Part shown: piece after piece, positions 53,334 through 61,952 of the stretch
Position numbering within the stretch: the first letter of the stretch is position 1
How the letters are laid out: each line of letters starts with the position of its first letter
Assembly: GCA_937991535.1 (NCBI GenBank)
Contig: CALKHN010000043.1
Coordinates: 1-64,000, forward strand
Source: an uncultured Sphingobacteriales bacterium
GTDB taxonomy: Bacteria; Bacteroidota; Bacteroidia; Chitinophagales; Chitinophagaceae
Direction: 5' to 3'
Length of the DNA stretch: 64,000 nt
The notes under the pieces: generated by a model
Told to the model about the DNA's origin: nothing
Database searches by the model: none
The model's input: only the letters and a program-made list of their open reading frames with translations
Position numbers and translations under genes: made by a program

Positions 53334-54566
53334 TTACCTCATTTCTACCAGCTCGCTTTTAACTATAATATGATATAGCTTAATAGTAAGGGCATGAAAA
53401 AGTATTTTAGCATTGGCATTTCTCTCAATATAATACGCCGCCTTATCCAATCCTTCTATAATGGCCTGGTGCTGGTGCATGGAGGCGATCTTATTCAAGC
53501 GCTGTGCAAAATCTTTCTCTGTCTCGGGCATTTGAGCATCCTGTCCCGGGATAAGCTGCAAACGAATACTTTGCTCAAGCAAATGATTGAAATAACGTAA
53601 AAACTGTTTTTGTTTTTCCCTGCCCTGACGGCTTATTTCTTCAATCCATTTTACCTGTGCAATAAAATTGCCCTTTACAATTACGTTTAGCCATTCCCGT
53701 AATATTCCCTGCCAGTCATCGCCCGAATGCTGTAGCAATTGCAGCGCTTCATGATAATTCCCCTCACTTACCAATGCTATTTGCCTGGCCTGCTCCGGCA
53801 AAACTTTTGCCCTTTCCGTTAATGCGGTTTCAATGTCGTTTATATCTAATGCAGGAACCTTAATGAGTTGGGTACGGGAAAGAATGGTGGGAAGAATAAG
53901 ACTTTCATTTTCCGCTACCAGCAGAAATAAAGTATCCGGCGGCGGTTCTTCTATCAGCTTAAGCAGTTTATTGCCGGCATTGCCCAGGTACTCAGGCAAC
54001 CACATCAGCAAAATTTTATACCTGCTTTCAAAACTTTTCAGGCTCAGTTTGCGAATAATATCATTGCATTCATACGCGGTAATATTACCCTGCTTGTTTT
54101 CGGCCCCAATGAACTGCAACCAGTCGTACCCGTTACCGTATGGATATTGCTTTATAAATGCTCTCCACTCCGTAATATAATCCGAACTCAAGGGTTTATC
54201 ACCACTTTTCCTGGGAACCACAGGATATGAAAAATGAATATCAGGATGGACCAAACCGGCTGCCTTCGACCAGGCGGTTTGCTTCTGCATCCATTCATCG
54301 GCCTGTTGCCAGCTTTGATTTACAGGCCCCGCATTGTTTAATTCAACATCATCCGCGCCAAAAAGTGATGCGGAAGCAGTGGCGGCAGCGCTAGCAAGCG
54401 GGTATGAAAAAAGGCTTACATAACTGGCAAATGCCAATGCCAGCGGTAAAGCGCCGGAACCCTCTTTACCCAGAAACAGTAAAGCATGACTTAAACGATT
54501 TTGCTCAACCAGTTGTAAAAGCTGTTGTTTTACATTTTCCTGCCCTATAACGTCATTAAATAACAT
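53334..54566 (-). CDS. holB: DNA polymerase III subunit delta' (clamp loader), atypical
   Basis: A clamp-loader subunit of the replicative polymerase. It opens MLFNDVIGQENVKQQLLQLV and HALLFLGKEGSGALPLALAF (degenerate P-loop region as usual for delta'). KLLKLIEEPPPDTLFLLVAE, followed by LPTILSRTQLI, is the diagnostic sensor block. The cysteine-rich zinc module normally found after the P-loop is missing; in its place is an Ala/Ser-rich stretch (SYPLASAAATASASLFGADD) and an acidic linker. The start at 54566 is preferred over the in-frame ATG 6 codons upstream. The family assignment is firm. Confidence 0.9.
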   Translation of the reverse strand: MLFNDVIGQENVKQQLLQLVEQNRLSHALLFLGKEGSGALPLALAFASYVSLFSYPLASAAATASASLFGADDVELNNAGPVNQSWQQADEWMQKQTAWSKAAGLVHPDIHFSYPVVPRKSGDKPLSSDYITEWRAFIKQYPYGNGYDWLQFIGAENKQGNITAYECNDIIRKLSLKSFESRYKILLMWLPEYLGNAGNKLLKLIEEPPPDTLFLLVAENESLILPTILSRTQLIKVPALDINDIETALTERAKVLPEQARQIALVSEGNYHEALQLLQHSGDDWQGILREWLNVIVKGNFIAQVKWIEEISRQGREKQKQFLRYFNHLLEQSIRLQLIPGQDAQMPETEKDFAQRLNKIASMHQHQAIIEGLDKAAYYIERNANAKILFHALTIKLYHIIVKSELVEMR

Positions 54567-54609
54567 GGGCGCTAAAATAAGCATTCCGGCGAAAGAAAAA
54601 CCGGATGGA

Positions 54610-55857
54610 TTATTTTGAAATTCCGCTATTCATCATTGTATTTATAGTCCTTTCAGGTTTACGGACCTTTTTTATTGTCTCTCCAAACTTTTCCATAACC
54701 AATGCAGCACTCCCGATCAATTCAGCTTCATAACCCAATGTAGAAATGCCAATTTCTGTATTAACGGCGAGCCGGGGTATACAATGCTCATTGAGTGCCT
54801 GTTGTATGGGCGCCTGCCATATTTTACCGGCAAGTGCCCCTCTTCCGCTCAGTACTACAATTCCGGGATTAAGCAAATGAATTAATATAGCGATACCTCT
54901 TCCTATATTATAACCTGCTTCCGACAGCAACTCTATAGCAAAACGATCGCCTTTACCAGCCGAAAAAATTATTGTTTCAGCATCTTTTTCAAGGTCTTCT
55001 TCCCTGCCAGAAAGTAAATTTTTTAATACCGTTACCCTGCCCGCCTGTATACCCTCTTTAGCTTTTTCCACAATTACAAAAAGCGAGGTTTCAGTTTCCA
55101 AACAACCGCTTTTACCACAACTACACAACTTGCCGTTATCAAAAAGCGGTATATGACTAAATTCTCCTGCAAATCCATTATCGCCTCTAAAAAGTGCTCC
55201 TTCTAATATTATTCCCAGTCCTACGCCCCACCCGATATTAATAACCATAGCGTTTCGCCTGTTGCGTGCAGCGCCAAACTTTAATTCTGCTAATCCTACA
55301 ATACCCGAATCATTTTCAATATAGGCCGCAAGGTTTGTGCGCTTTGCAATGTAACCTGTAATACTTTCACCTTTCGTTTGCAAAAAACTATAGTTAAGTC
55401 CCTGCTGCGGATCAACAAATCCCGGCATGCCTATGCCAATGCCAGCGATTTTAGATTTGTCCACACCCGACTGTTCAATAACATATTCAATTTTGTCGGT
55501 TAGCACCGCCAGGGCCATTGGGTTATCCGCCAACCGCAGTTCAAATTTCTCTACCGGCAGCACATGCTTATTTTGCATATCCATAATGGCAATCCGGGTA
55601 AAAAACTGATCCATGGCCACTGATACTGTATAAAGAATATCGGGTTTGAGTGAATACATCAACGGACGACGCCCTCCGCTTGAAGGGGCATACCCGGTCT
55701 CTATAACTATCGTTTCTGCAATAAGTTCATTCAGTATTTTAGTGGTAAGCGAAAGACTTTTATCAATTTTATGGCTCAACTCGGCACAAGAAAGCAAATT
55801 GGAAAAGTAGAGTTGCCTGATGATTTTTTTCTTGTAAGATTGACTTTTAGCGGACAT
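54610..55857 (-). CDS. ROK-family transcriptional regulator (NagC/XylR-like)
   Basis: This 415-residue repressor-type ROK protein has an N-terminal winged helix (about residues 10-70: IIRQLYFSNLLSCAELSHKI, TTKILNELIAETIV). The ROK sugar-binding domain has IAGIGIGMPGFVDPQQGL and VINIGWGVGLGIILEGAL. The zinc/ROK signature runs GEFSHIPLFDNGKLCSCGKSGC. It responds to a sugar or sugar derivative. The anmK gene is directly upstream on the same strand, so amino-sugar or cell-wall sugar control is plausible. The AT-rich leader holds three TTACT repeats (about 55870-55897) that could be binding sites. Confidence 0.88.
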   Translation of the reverse strand: MSAKSQSYKKKIIRQLYFSNLLSCAELSHKIDKSLSLTTKILNELIAETIVIETGYAPSSGGRRPLMYSLKPDILYTVSVAMDQFFTRIAIMDMQNKHVLPVEKFELRLADNPMALAVLTDKIEYVIEQSGVDKSKIAGIGIGMPGFVDPQQGLNYSFLQTKGESITGYIAKRTNLAAYIENDSGIVGLAELKFGAARNRRNAMVINIGWGVGLGIILEGALFRGDNGFAGEFSHIPLFDNGKLCSCGKSGCLETETSLFVIVEKAKEGIQAGRVTVLKNLLSGREEDLEKDAETIIFSAGKGDRFAIELLSEAGYNIGRGIAILIHLLNPGIVVLSGRGALAGKIWQAPIQQALNEHCIPRLAVNTEIGISTLGYEAELIGSAALVMEKFGETIKKVRKPERTINTMMNSGISK

Positions 55858-55992
55858 ACATATAAATGAGTAACATTATTTTTAGTAATATATAGTAAGT
55901 TAACACAAGTTTTTTAAAAAAATAAAAAACCATTTATTTTGAATTCCTGCCTTCTTGCTTACATTCATTTATCAGTACGTATTAATCTTTGT

Positions 55993-57096
55993 TTATGCTT
56001 CCTGCCCCATCCATATAGCGCCACCAATGCTATTACGGTATGCACCGGTTACCGATGACAATACATTACTTTCCTCTCTCCAGCGAAGCACGCCTATTAA
56101 AGCCATAACCAATGCTTCTTTATACTTAACTGTTTTTTCTTCGGGGATCATCAGTTCAATATTCATAGGTTTTAAGTGTTCCTGTAATCTGTCTGTTAAA
56201 AAAGTATTGAATGCCCCACCGCCGGTTACCAGCATTTTTTTTGAAGTTTCAGTTCCACCGCCTGTTTGTTCTTTTGTTTGCTCAACGGCAGCTTTAATTT
56301 GAATAGCGATATGTTCCGCATAAGTGCACAAGGCATCTTCCAAACTGCATCCCTGCTCAACTACCAGCGGATACACAATGTCATTTCCAAAAGCATTGGA
56401 CAATGATTTTGGATAAGGTTCTTTGTAAAAAGGTAAATCATTTAAAGTGTCTAACAGTTTGTAATTCACTTTACCGGAGGCTGCCATTTGACCCCCGTCA
56501 TCATAAGATTTCCCCACCTGCAACGCAAGAAGGTTCAATACCCGGTTAGCGGCACAGATATCAAAAGATATGTAAGTATCAGCAGCGTGTGCAGATATAT
56601 TGGCAATGCCGCCAATATTTAAACAATAGTCAAATTCACCAAAAAGCAGTTTATCGCCAATGGGTACAATAGGCGCCCCCTGCCCGCCTAAAGCCACATC
56701 CAACGCCCGCAACTCACTGATAACCGGAATACCCGTTTCGGCGGCAATGGCTGCCCCATCTCCCAACTGGGCGGTCATTTTTTGCGGTACATGAAAAGTT
56801 GTATGCCCGTGAGAAGCGATAAGCTGTACCTGGTACTGCAATTGATGCTGGTTAATAAAGGTATTTACCGCTGTGCCCAGGTAATGCCCGTATTCGGAAT
56901 GCAACAATTGATAGTCCAAAGCATTAAGCTGTATGGAAGATTGTAATTTGTTTATCCATTCCGCGGAATAGGGATAGCAGTCCGCATGTACTATATCGAA
57001 ATTCCATTTTCCGGCGTTTTCATGAAAATGAACGAAAGCAATATCCAGCCCGTCTAATGAACTGCCGCTCATAAGGCCAATAGCCCGGTATATCAT
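55993..57096 (-). CDS. anmK: Anhydro-N-acetylmuramic acid kinase
   Basis: It phosphorylates 1,6-anhydro-MurNAc while opening the anhydro ring, a step of peptidoglycan recycling. The N-terminal phosphate motif is AIGLMSGSSLDGLDIAFVHF, with SHGHTTFH and GDGAAIAAETGIPVISELRA in the middle. NIGGIANIS and FDICAANRVLNLLA mark the active cleft, and LVTGGGAFNTFL is the C-terminal ATP block. The 367-residue length is normal. It is followed by a ROK regulator gene on the same strand and divergent from upp. Confidence 0.93.
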   Translation of the reverse strand: MIYRAIGLMSGSSLDGLDIAFVHFHENAGKWNFDIVHADCYPYSAEWINKLQSSIQLNALDYQLLHSEYGHYLGTAVNTFINQHQLQYQVQLIASHGHTTFHVPQKMTAQLGDGAAIAAETGIPVISELRALDVALGGQGAPIVPIGDKLLFGEFDYCLNIGGIANISAHAADTYISFDICAANRVLNLLALQVGKSYDDGGQMAASGKVNYKLLDTLNDLPFYKEPYPKSLSNAFGNDIVYPLVVEQGCSLEDALCTYAEHIAIQIKAAVEQTKEQTGGGTETSKKMLVTGGGAFNTFLTDRLQEHLKPMNIELMIPEEKTVKYKEALVMALIGVLRWREESNVLSSVTGAYRNSIGGAIWMGQEA

Positions 57097-57189
57097 TAAA
57101 GAAATTTTAGATTACAAATTACAGCGTTTAGATTTGTTGCATAAAACTATTGATTTACACGGAACTATTGGTAATCCAAACAATGTTTT

Positions 57190-57840
57190 ATGGTTATAAA
57201 CCTTAGTGCAACGCATTCATTAGTGAGCAATTGGATAAGCGAGTTAAGGCATACGGATATCCAAACCGACCGAATGCGTTTCAGAAAAAACTTAGAAAGA
57301 ACAGGAGAGGTAATTGCTTACGAAATAAGTAAAACACTGGAATGGGAAGAAAAGGATATTCCTACTCCTTTGGGTATATCGGTGTGTAAAGTCCTTAAAG
57401 AACAACCTATACTGGCAACCATTTTACGCGCGGGGCTGCCTTTGCACCAGGGCGTGCTGAACTACTTTGATAATGCGGATAATGCATTCGTATCTGCTTA
57501 CCGGAAACATCACAGGGATGGCTCTTTTGAAATTAGTATTGAATATGTTTCCTGCCCCAACTTAGATAACAGGGTATTGATCATTTCAGATCCCATGCTG
57601 GCTACAGGTGCATCGCTGGTTAACACACTGCAGGCTTTAAAAGTGGAAGGCCAGCCAAAGGAAATTCATATTGTTTCGGCAATAGCCTGTACAGTGGGTA
57701 TTGAATTTGTGCGCCGGGAAGAACCCGGTGTAAAAATATGGTGTGGCGCTATTGATGATGAGTTAACGGCTAAAGGATATATTGTACCCGGATTGGGAGA
57801 TGCAGGAGACCTTTCGTTTGGCTCAAAAACGCAATCTTAG
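57190..57840 (+). CDS. upp: Uracil phosphoribosyltransferase
   Basis: This pyrimidine-salvage enzyme converts uracil and PRPP to UMP. The PRPP-binding loop is VLIISDPMLATGASLVNTL, and the uracil-binding C-terminus is GYIVPGLGDAGDLSFG. LATILRAGLPLHQGVLNYF is the upstream family block. The 216-residue length is typical. It is divergent from anmK (93 bases between starts) and 37 bases upstream of the PorP/SprF-like gene. Confidence 0.95.
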   Translation: MVINLSATHSLVSNWISELRHTDIQTDRMRFRKNLERTGEVIAYEISKTLEWEEKDIPTPLGISVCKVLKEQPILATILRAGLPLHQGVLNYFDNADNAFVSAYRKHHRDGSFEISIEYVSCPNLDNRVLIISDPMLATGASLVNTLQALKVEGQPKEIHIVSAIACTVGIEFVRREEPGVKIWCGAIDDELTAKGYIVPGLGDAGDLSFGSKTQS

Positions 57841-57877
57841 TTCAAATATTCGTAACTTGATAAACAATTCAACCAGG

Positions 57878-58885
57878 ATGAAAATAATCCTTGTACCACT
57901 GCTGCTTATTGTGTGTGTGAATGTTTATGCGCAAGACCCGCATTTTTCGCAGTTCTTTTCTTCACCCTTAACATTGAACCCCGCCTATACCGGCAAATTT
58001 GACGGCACCTTTCGCGTAGCGGGTAATTACCGCAATCAATGGCCTACTATTAATAACGCTTTTACAACAGCAACGGCTTCCGTTGATTTTGCGTTGCTGC
58101 AAAACCGCATTCCTGAATTTGATACCTGGGGTGTGGGTATTATGGGATTAAACGACCAGAGCGGGAATAAAATACTCAACAACAATTTCATTTCATTATC
58201 CACAGCCTATCATAAGGCATTAGACGAAAATGGATACCACACCTTAACCGTTGGCTTCCAGGGAACCTATGCCAATAAACGACTTGACATCAGCAAAGCT
58301 ACTTTTGAGGACCAGCTCACCTCCTTAGGATTTACGGGAGTAACCGGCGAAGTGTTTAACACCAGCAATGTTGCTGTAAATTATTTTGACGTGAATGCGG
58401 GTTTGCTCTATAGCGGCAGCACCAATGGCTATAATAATTTCTATTTGGGCGTATCGTCTTATCATATCGGCCGGCCGAAGGAATCCTTCCATGGCGGCAA
58501 TTATATCCTTAATCCCCGGCTCACTGTACACGGCGGAGGTTATGTTCCTATTGGCCGCATCACCACGTTTCATGGCAGCTTTATTCATCAGCGCCAGGCA
58601 GGCGCCACCGAAACTGTCCTGGGCGGTGCAATAGCGTTTAACCTCAGTGATGATGAAGCAATAGAGAGTAATTTATATACGGGGTTATGGTACCGTTTTG
58701 GCGATGCTTTTATTCCATATGTAGGTATTGAATTTTCGGGCTTTCGGCTCGGTTACAGCTACGATATCAATAATTCTTCACTAAGCACGGCGTCCAACAG
58801 GAGGGGGGGAAATGAAATATCACTCATTTTTGTGAGAAAGCCATCTGATCCTTCACGGAAAAAACTGGGTTGTCCAAAGTTTTAG
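57878..58885 (+). CDS. PorP/SprF-family type IX secretion-associated outer-membrane protein
   Basis: This 335-residue outer-membrane beta-barrel protein of the PorP/SprF family has a signal peptide (MKIILVPLLLIVCVNVYA). The family opening QDPHFSQFFSSPLTLNPAYT is followed by FRVAGNYRNQWPTI. The barrel continues to a C-terminal GFRLGYSYDINNSSLSTAS and ends KKLGCPKF. Members anchor or translocate surface proteins of the type IX secretion/gliding apparatus. The start at 57878 is set by the signal peptide; the longer in-frame extension overlaps upp. No PKD/CHU_C partner gene lies immediately next to it. Confidence 0.92.
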   Translation: MKIILVPLLLIVCVNVYAQDPHFSQFFSSPLTLNPAYTGKFDGTFRVAGNYRNQWPTINNAFTTATASVDFALLQNRIPEFDTWGVGIMGLNDQSGNKILNNNFISLSTAYHKALDENGYHTLTVGFQGTYANKRLDISKATFEDQLTSLGFTGVTGEVFNTSNVAVNYFDVNAGLLYSGSTNGYNNFYLGVSSYHIGRPKESFHGGNYILNPRLTVHGGGYVPIGRITTFHGSFIHQRQAGATETVLGGAIAFNLSDDEAIESNLYTGLWYRFGDAFIPYVGIEFSGFRLGYSYDINNSSLSTASNRRGGNEISLIFVRKPSDPSRKKLGCPKF

Positions 58886-58912
58886 AAAACGCCTTTAAAA
58901 GGCATAAGAGGG

Positions 58913-60229
58913 TCATAAATTTTCCAGCAACTCTACCACCTTTTCGCTTTTTAAAATAAAATAACCGAGGCGGTCATTGCTTATGCCATCCTTTAGCTGG
59001 TAACTGAATTCCAGTTTATCATTGCTGATATTGGTTTCAAAATATTTAAAGGAAATGGTGGGATATGCTTTCATTTCTTCACCGATTTCGTAAAGATGCG
59101 TTGAAAGGATGAACAGGGAACCTTTGATGCGGATCAATCCTTTGATTACTGCGAGTGAACAACGCATGGCATCCTGCATATTGGTTCCTTTAAACAGTTC
59201 ATCAATCAGCACCAGCCACTTTTTCCCGTTGCTGATGGTGAGTATTGTTTTTTTTATGCGCTGTACCTCGTTAAAAAAATAACTTTCACCCTTCACAATA
59301 TTATCTTCCACATTAATATTGCTTAAAATACCGTCAAATAAAGAAAGCTGTAGCTTTCCTGCAGGAACGCCCATACCCAGATGCGCCAGATACACAGCTA
59401 CTCCAAGCGATTTTATGAATGTACTTTTACCCGCCATATTGGCCCCGGTAAGAAAGAGAAAATTACTTTTGGGCGACAACTCTATGTTGTAAGATACCGG
59501 CTGCGGCAGGAGAATGTGATATATTCTATCCGCTTTTACAAATGGCTCATCAGAAACTTCAAACTCGGGGAATGTCAGCCGGTAGTGCTGAAATGCCCTG
59601 GCCATCGAATACCAGGCATCCAGCTGGTAATAGATCTCGCTTAGCTCGTCGAGGCGCGTTTTAAAAACAGTTCGCAGAAAATATCCGTAATAAAGATTTT
59701 CTTTTATGGAAAATTTTTGTCCCGGTTCCTTTTTCAATAGTTCCTGCAACTGCTGATGCAGCAGCAGCGACCGTATCCTGGAAGCAAACCATTGCAATTT
59801 AGCCGGCGCCTCGGGGGCATCAATCAATACGGACAGTTGCTGCATACCCCAAACAAAATCACGGAAATGTGTAACCGAATACCGTACCAGTCCATAATCA
59901 ACACCATGTAAAGTTTTGTACATCCGTGTACTGAAAAAATCTGTTGAATGCGGTATAGGATCAAGCGCCGTATCGTAAAACCTTTCCATCATCATCATAG
60001 TTCCGTTGGTAATGATAGCGGGCCACTGATCTATACGGGATACAATAAGTTGTATTATTTTTTGGGTATCCAGTATTTTGTTTACTTCGTCAAAAGGTTC
60101 ACGCATCATCCGGCGCAACCATTCCTTGCCACCAAGAGAACGTGTAAAATTGAGTTTATGAAAAACGGAAAATTCCTCTTCTGCATTGAAGACGGAAAGA
60201 TCATTGTATGTGGTTTTGTCTATCTGCAT
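58913..60229 (-). CDS. MutS-family ATPase (short MutS-like protein)
   Basis: This 438-residue MutS-related ATPase lacks the N-terminal mismatch-recognition domain. Walker A is FLTGANMAGKSTFIKSLG and Walker B is KKWLVLIDELFKGTN, with signature loop EDNIVKGESYFFNEVQRIKK and the switch His in FILSTHLYEIGEE. The N-terminal 220 residues form the helical lever/clamp region. Similar short MutS paralogs in Bacteroidota are of unknown role, so classical mismatch repair should not be assumed. It lies 53 bases downstream of the dihydroorotase gene. Confidence 0.88.
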   Translation of the reverse strand: MQIDKTTYNDLSVFNAEEEFSVFHKLNFTRSLGGKEWLRRMMREPFDEVNKILDTQKIIQLIVSRIDQWPAIITNGTMMMMERFYDTALDPIPHSTDFFSTRMYKTLHGVDYGLVRYSVTHFRDFVWGMQQLSVLIDAPEAPAKLQWFASRIRSLLLHQQLQELLKKEPGQKFSIKENLYYGYFLRTVFKTRLDELSEIYYQLDAWYSMARAFQHYRLTFPEFEVSDEPFVKADRIYHILLPQPVSYNIELSPKSNFLFLTGANMAGKSTFIKSLGVAVYLAHLGMGVPAGKLQLSLFDGILSNINVEDNIVKGESYFFNEVQRIKKTILTISNGKKWLVLIDELFKGTNMQDAMRCSLAVIKGLIRIKGSLFILSTHLYEIGEEMKAYPTISFKYFETNISNDKLEFSYQLKDGISNDRLGYFILKSEKVVELLENL

Positions 60230-60282
60230 GTTTTAAAACCGCCCGTCAGGTTGGGTTGCATTCGGGAATATTTATTTTCCAT

Positions 60283-61674
60283 CTATCGTTCAAATACCAA
60301 TCTCATGCCTCTATGAGATTCATTCCATACAGCTTTTCCATAATTTTCATACAGCAAGTTGCCATTCACAAATGTATGGGTAATGCTTGCAGGAAAAATA
60401 AATCCTTCAAGAGGGCTCCATCCGCACTTATATAAAAGGTCTTCACGCTTTACTGCTACCGGGCGATCCAGGTCGGCCACCACCAGGTCGGCCCAATATC
60501 CTTCACGGATATACCCCCTCCCGGATAGCTGGTAACAATCCGCTACGGCATGGCTCATTTTGCGCACAATGGTTTCCAAACTAATTTTTCCTTGTTTGTA
60601 ATAATACAACATCAGTAACAGCGGGTGCTGCACCAATGGCAGCCCGGCATGTGCATTTTCATATTCCACGTCTTCTTTCAAAATAAGCTTCCCGTTATCA
60701 TCCCTTGAATAGCCCTTTTCGGATAAAGTATGCGGCGCATGATCCGTAGCAATCACATCAATCCTGTCGTCTGCCAGGGCTTCCCATAATGCTTCCCTGT
60801 TGTGTGGCGCTTTAATAGCGGGATTACACTTGACCAGGTAACCCAGCCGTTCATAGTCATCTGCAGTAAAATGCAGGTGGTGAACACAGACCTCACAGGT
60901 GATGCGCTTTTCTTTCAGCGGTTTAAGGTTGCTGAACAATTGTAACTCTTTAGCCGTTGAAATATGCAGGATGTGCAGCCGGCTGTTGTATTTTTTAGCA
61001 AATTGTATAGCAGTGAGTGATGATTCAAAACAGGCTTCCTCATTGCGGATCAGCGGATGGTCTGCCGCCGTTAAACTGCGCTTTTCTTTCTTTATCCTTT
61101 CGTAATTGGACTTAATGATTTTTTCATCTTCACAATGCGTGGCAATCAGCACTTCGCTTTCGCGAAACAGCTTATCAAGTGTGAGGTAATTATCTACCAG
61201 CATGTTGCCTGTACTGGAGCCCATGAAAATTTTCACGCCGCATATCTTATCGCTATGCTGGTTTACTTTCAGCACCTCATCCGCATTACTATTGGACGTA
61301 CCCATAAAAAATGAGTAATTCGCTAAAGCTGTTTTTGCGGCGATGGCATATTTATCTTCCAGTAAATCCAGTGTAAGCGCGTTGGGGATCGTGTTGGGCA
61401 TCTCCATAAAGGAAGTAACCCCTCCGGCTACGGCTGCTTTGGATTCAGAATAAATATTGGCTTTATGGGTTAGTCCGGGCTCTCTGAAATGCACCTGGTC
61501 GTCAATTACACCCGGAAGCAGGTATTTGCCCTCTCCTTTAATTTCTGTAACAGCAAATGCTGGCTGAATGGAAGCATCTATTCTCTCAATTCTTCCATCC
61601 TTTATCAAAACATCTGCAGCGGTAATGGAATTTTCATTAACAACGTTGATATTTCTTAAAAGATAATTTGTCAT
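60283..61674 (-). CDS. pyrC: Dihydroorotase (type I, Bacteroidota form)
   Basis: The amidohydrolase closes carbamoyl-aspartate to dihydroorotate in pyrimidine synthesis. Motifs are LPGVIDDQVHFREPGLTHKA, MEMPNTIPNA, VKIFMGSSTGNM, ATHCEDE, LHILHISTAKE and VIATDHAPHTLSEK. The first metal His of the usual HxH pair is Gln here (DQVHFREPG), a wording I recall from other Bacteroidota dihydroorotases. Length 463 residues. An allantoinase-like function is possible but less likely. It precedes the MutS-like gene on the same strand. Confidence 0.88.
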   Translation of the reverse strand: MTNYLLRNINVVNENSITAADVLIKDGRIERIDASIQPAFAVTEIKGEGKYLLPGVIDDQVHFREPGLTHKANIYSESKAAVAGGVTSFMEMPNTIPNALTLDLLEDKYAIAAKTALANYSFFMGTSNSNADEVLKVNQHSDKICGVKIFMGSSTGNMLVDNYLTLDKLFRESEVLIATHCEDEKIIKSNYERIKKEKRSLTAADHPLIRNEEACFESSLTAIQFAKKYNSRLHILHISTAKELQLFSNLKPLKEKRITCEVCVHHLHFTADDYERLGYLVKCNPAIKAPHNREALWEALADDRIDVIATDHAPHTLSEKGYSRDDNGKLILKEDVEYENAHAGLPLVQHPLLLMLYYYKQGKISLETIVRKMSHAVADCYQLSGRGYIREGYWADLVVADLDRPVAVKREDLLYKCGWSPLEGFIFPASITHTFVNGNLLYENYGKAVWNESHRGMRLVFER

Positions 61675-61952
61675 AACGGGTAATCTATAAGAATATGCTT
61701 AAGCATTAAAAATAAGGCGATGCATTGTTGGCAGCCTGGGTTATCGGCTTCGGATTTAAAATTTACTACTTGAAATTTATCCGTCCGGCGGACAGGTTTG
61801 ATTCTTGTTCTTTGTTATTTGATCTTTTACATTCACCCCGAATTATCATGCAATTTAAATGAATACCTTTATTTTTACCGTCCTAATGTTGTTTTCTGCT
61901 GTATAATTCCAATAGCCTGTTTCAAAGATTTTTTTACCAATTATGCTGATAA

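Noticed and set aside
58890..58910. GCCTTT/AAAGGC hairpin between the convergent porP and mutS-like genes as a bidirectional terminator
   Set aside because: The stem is only 6 bp, with an almost absent loop and no proper T-run on either side.
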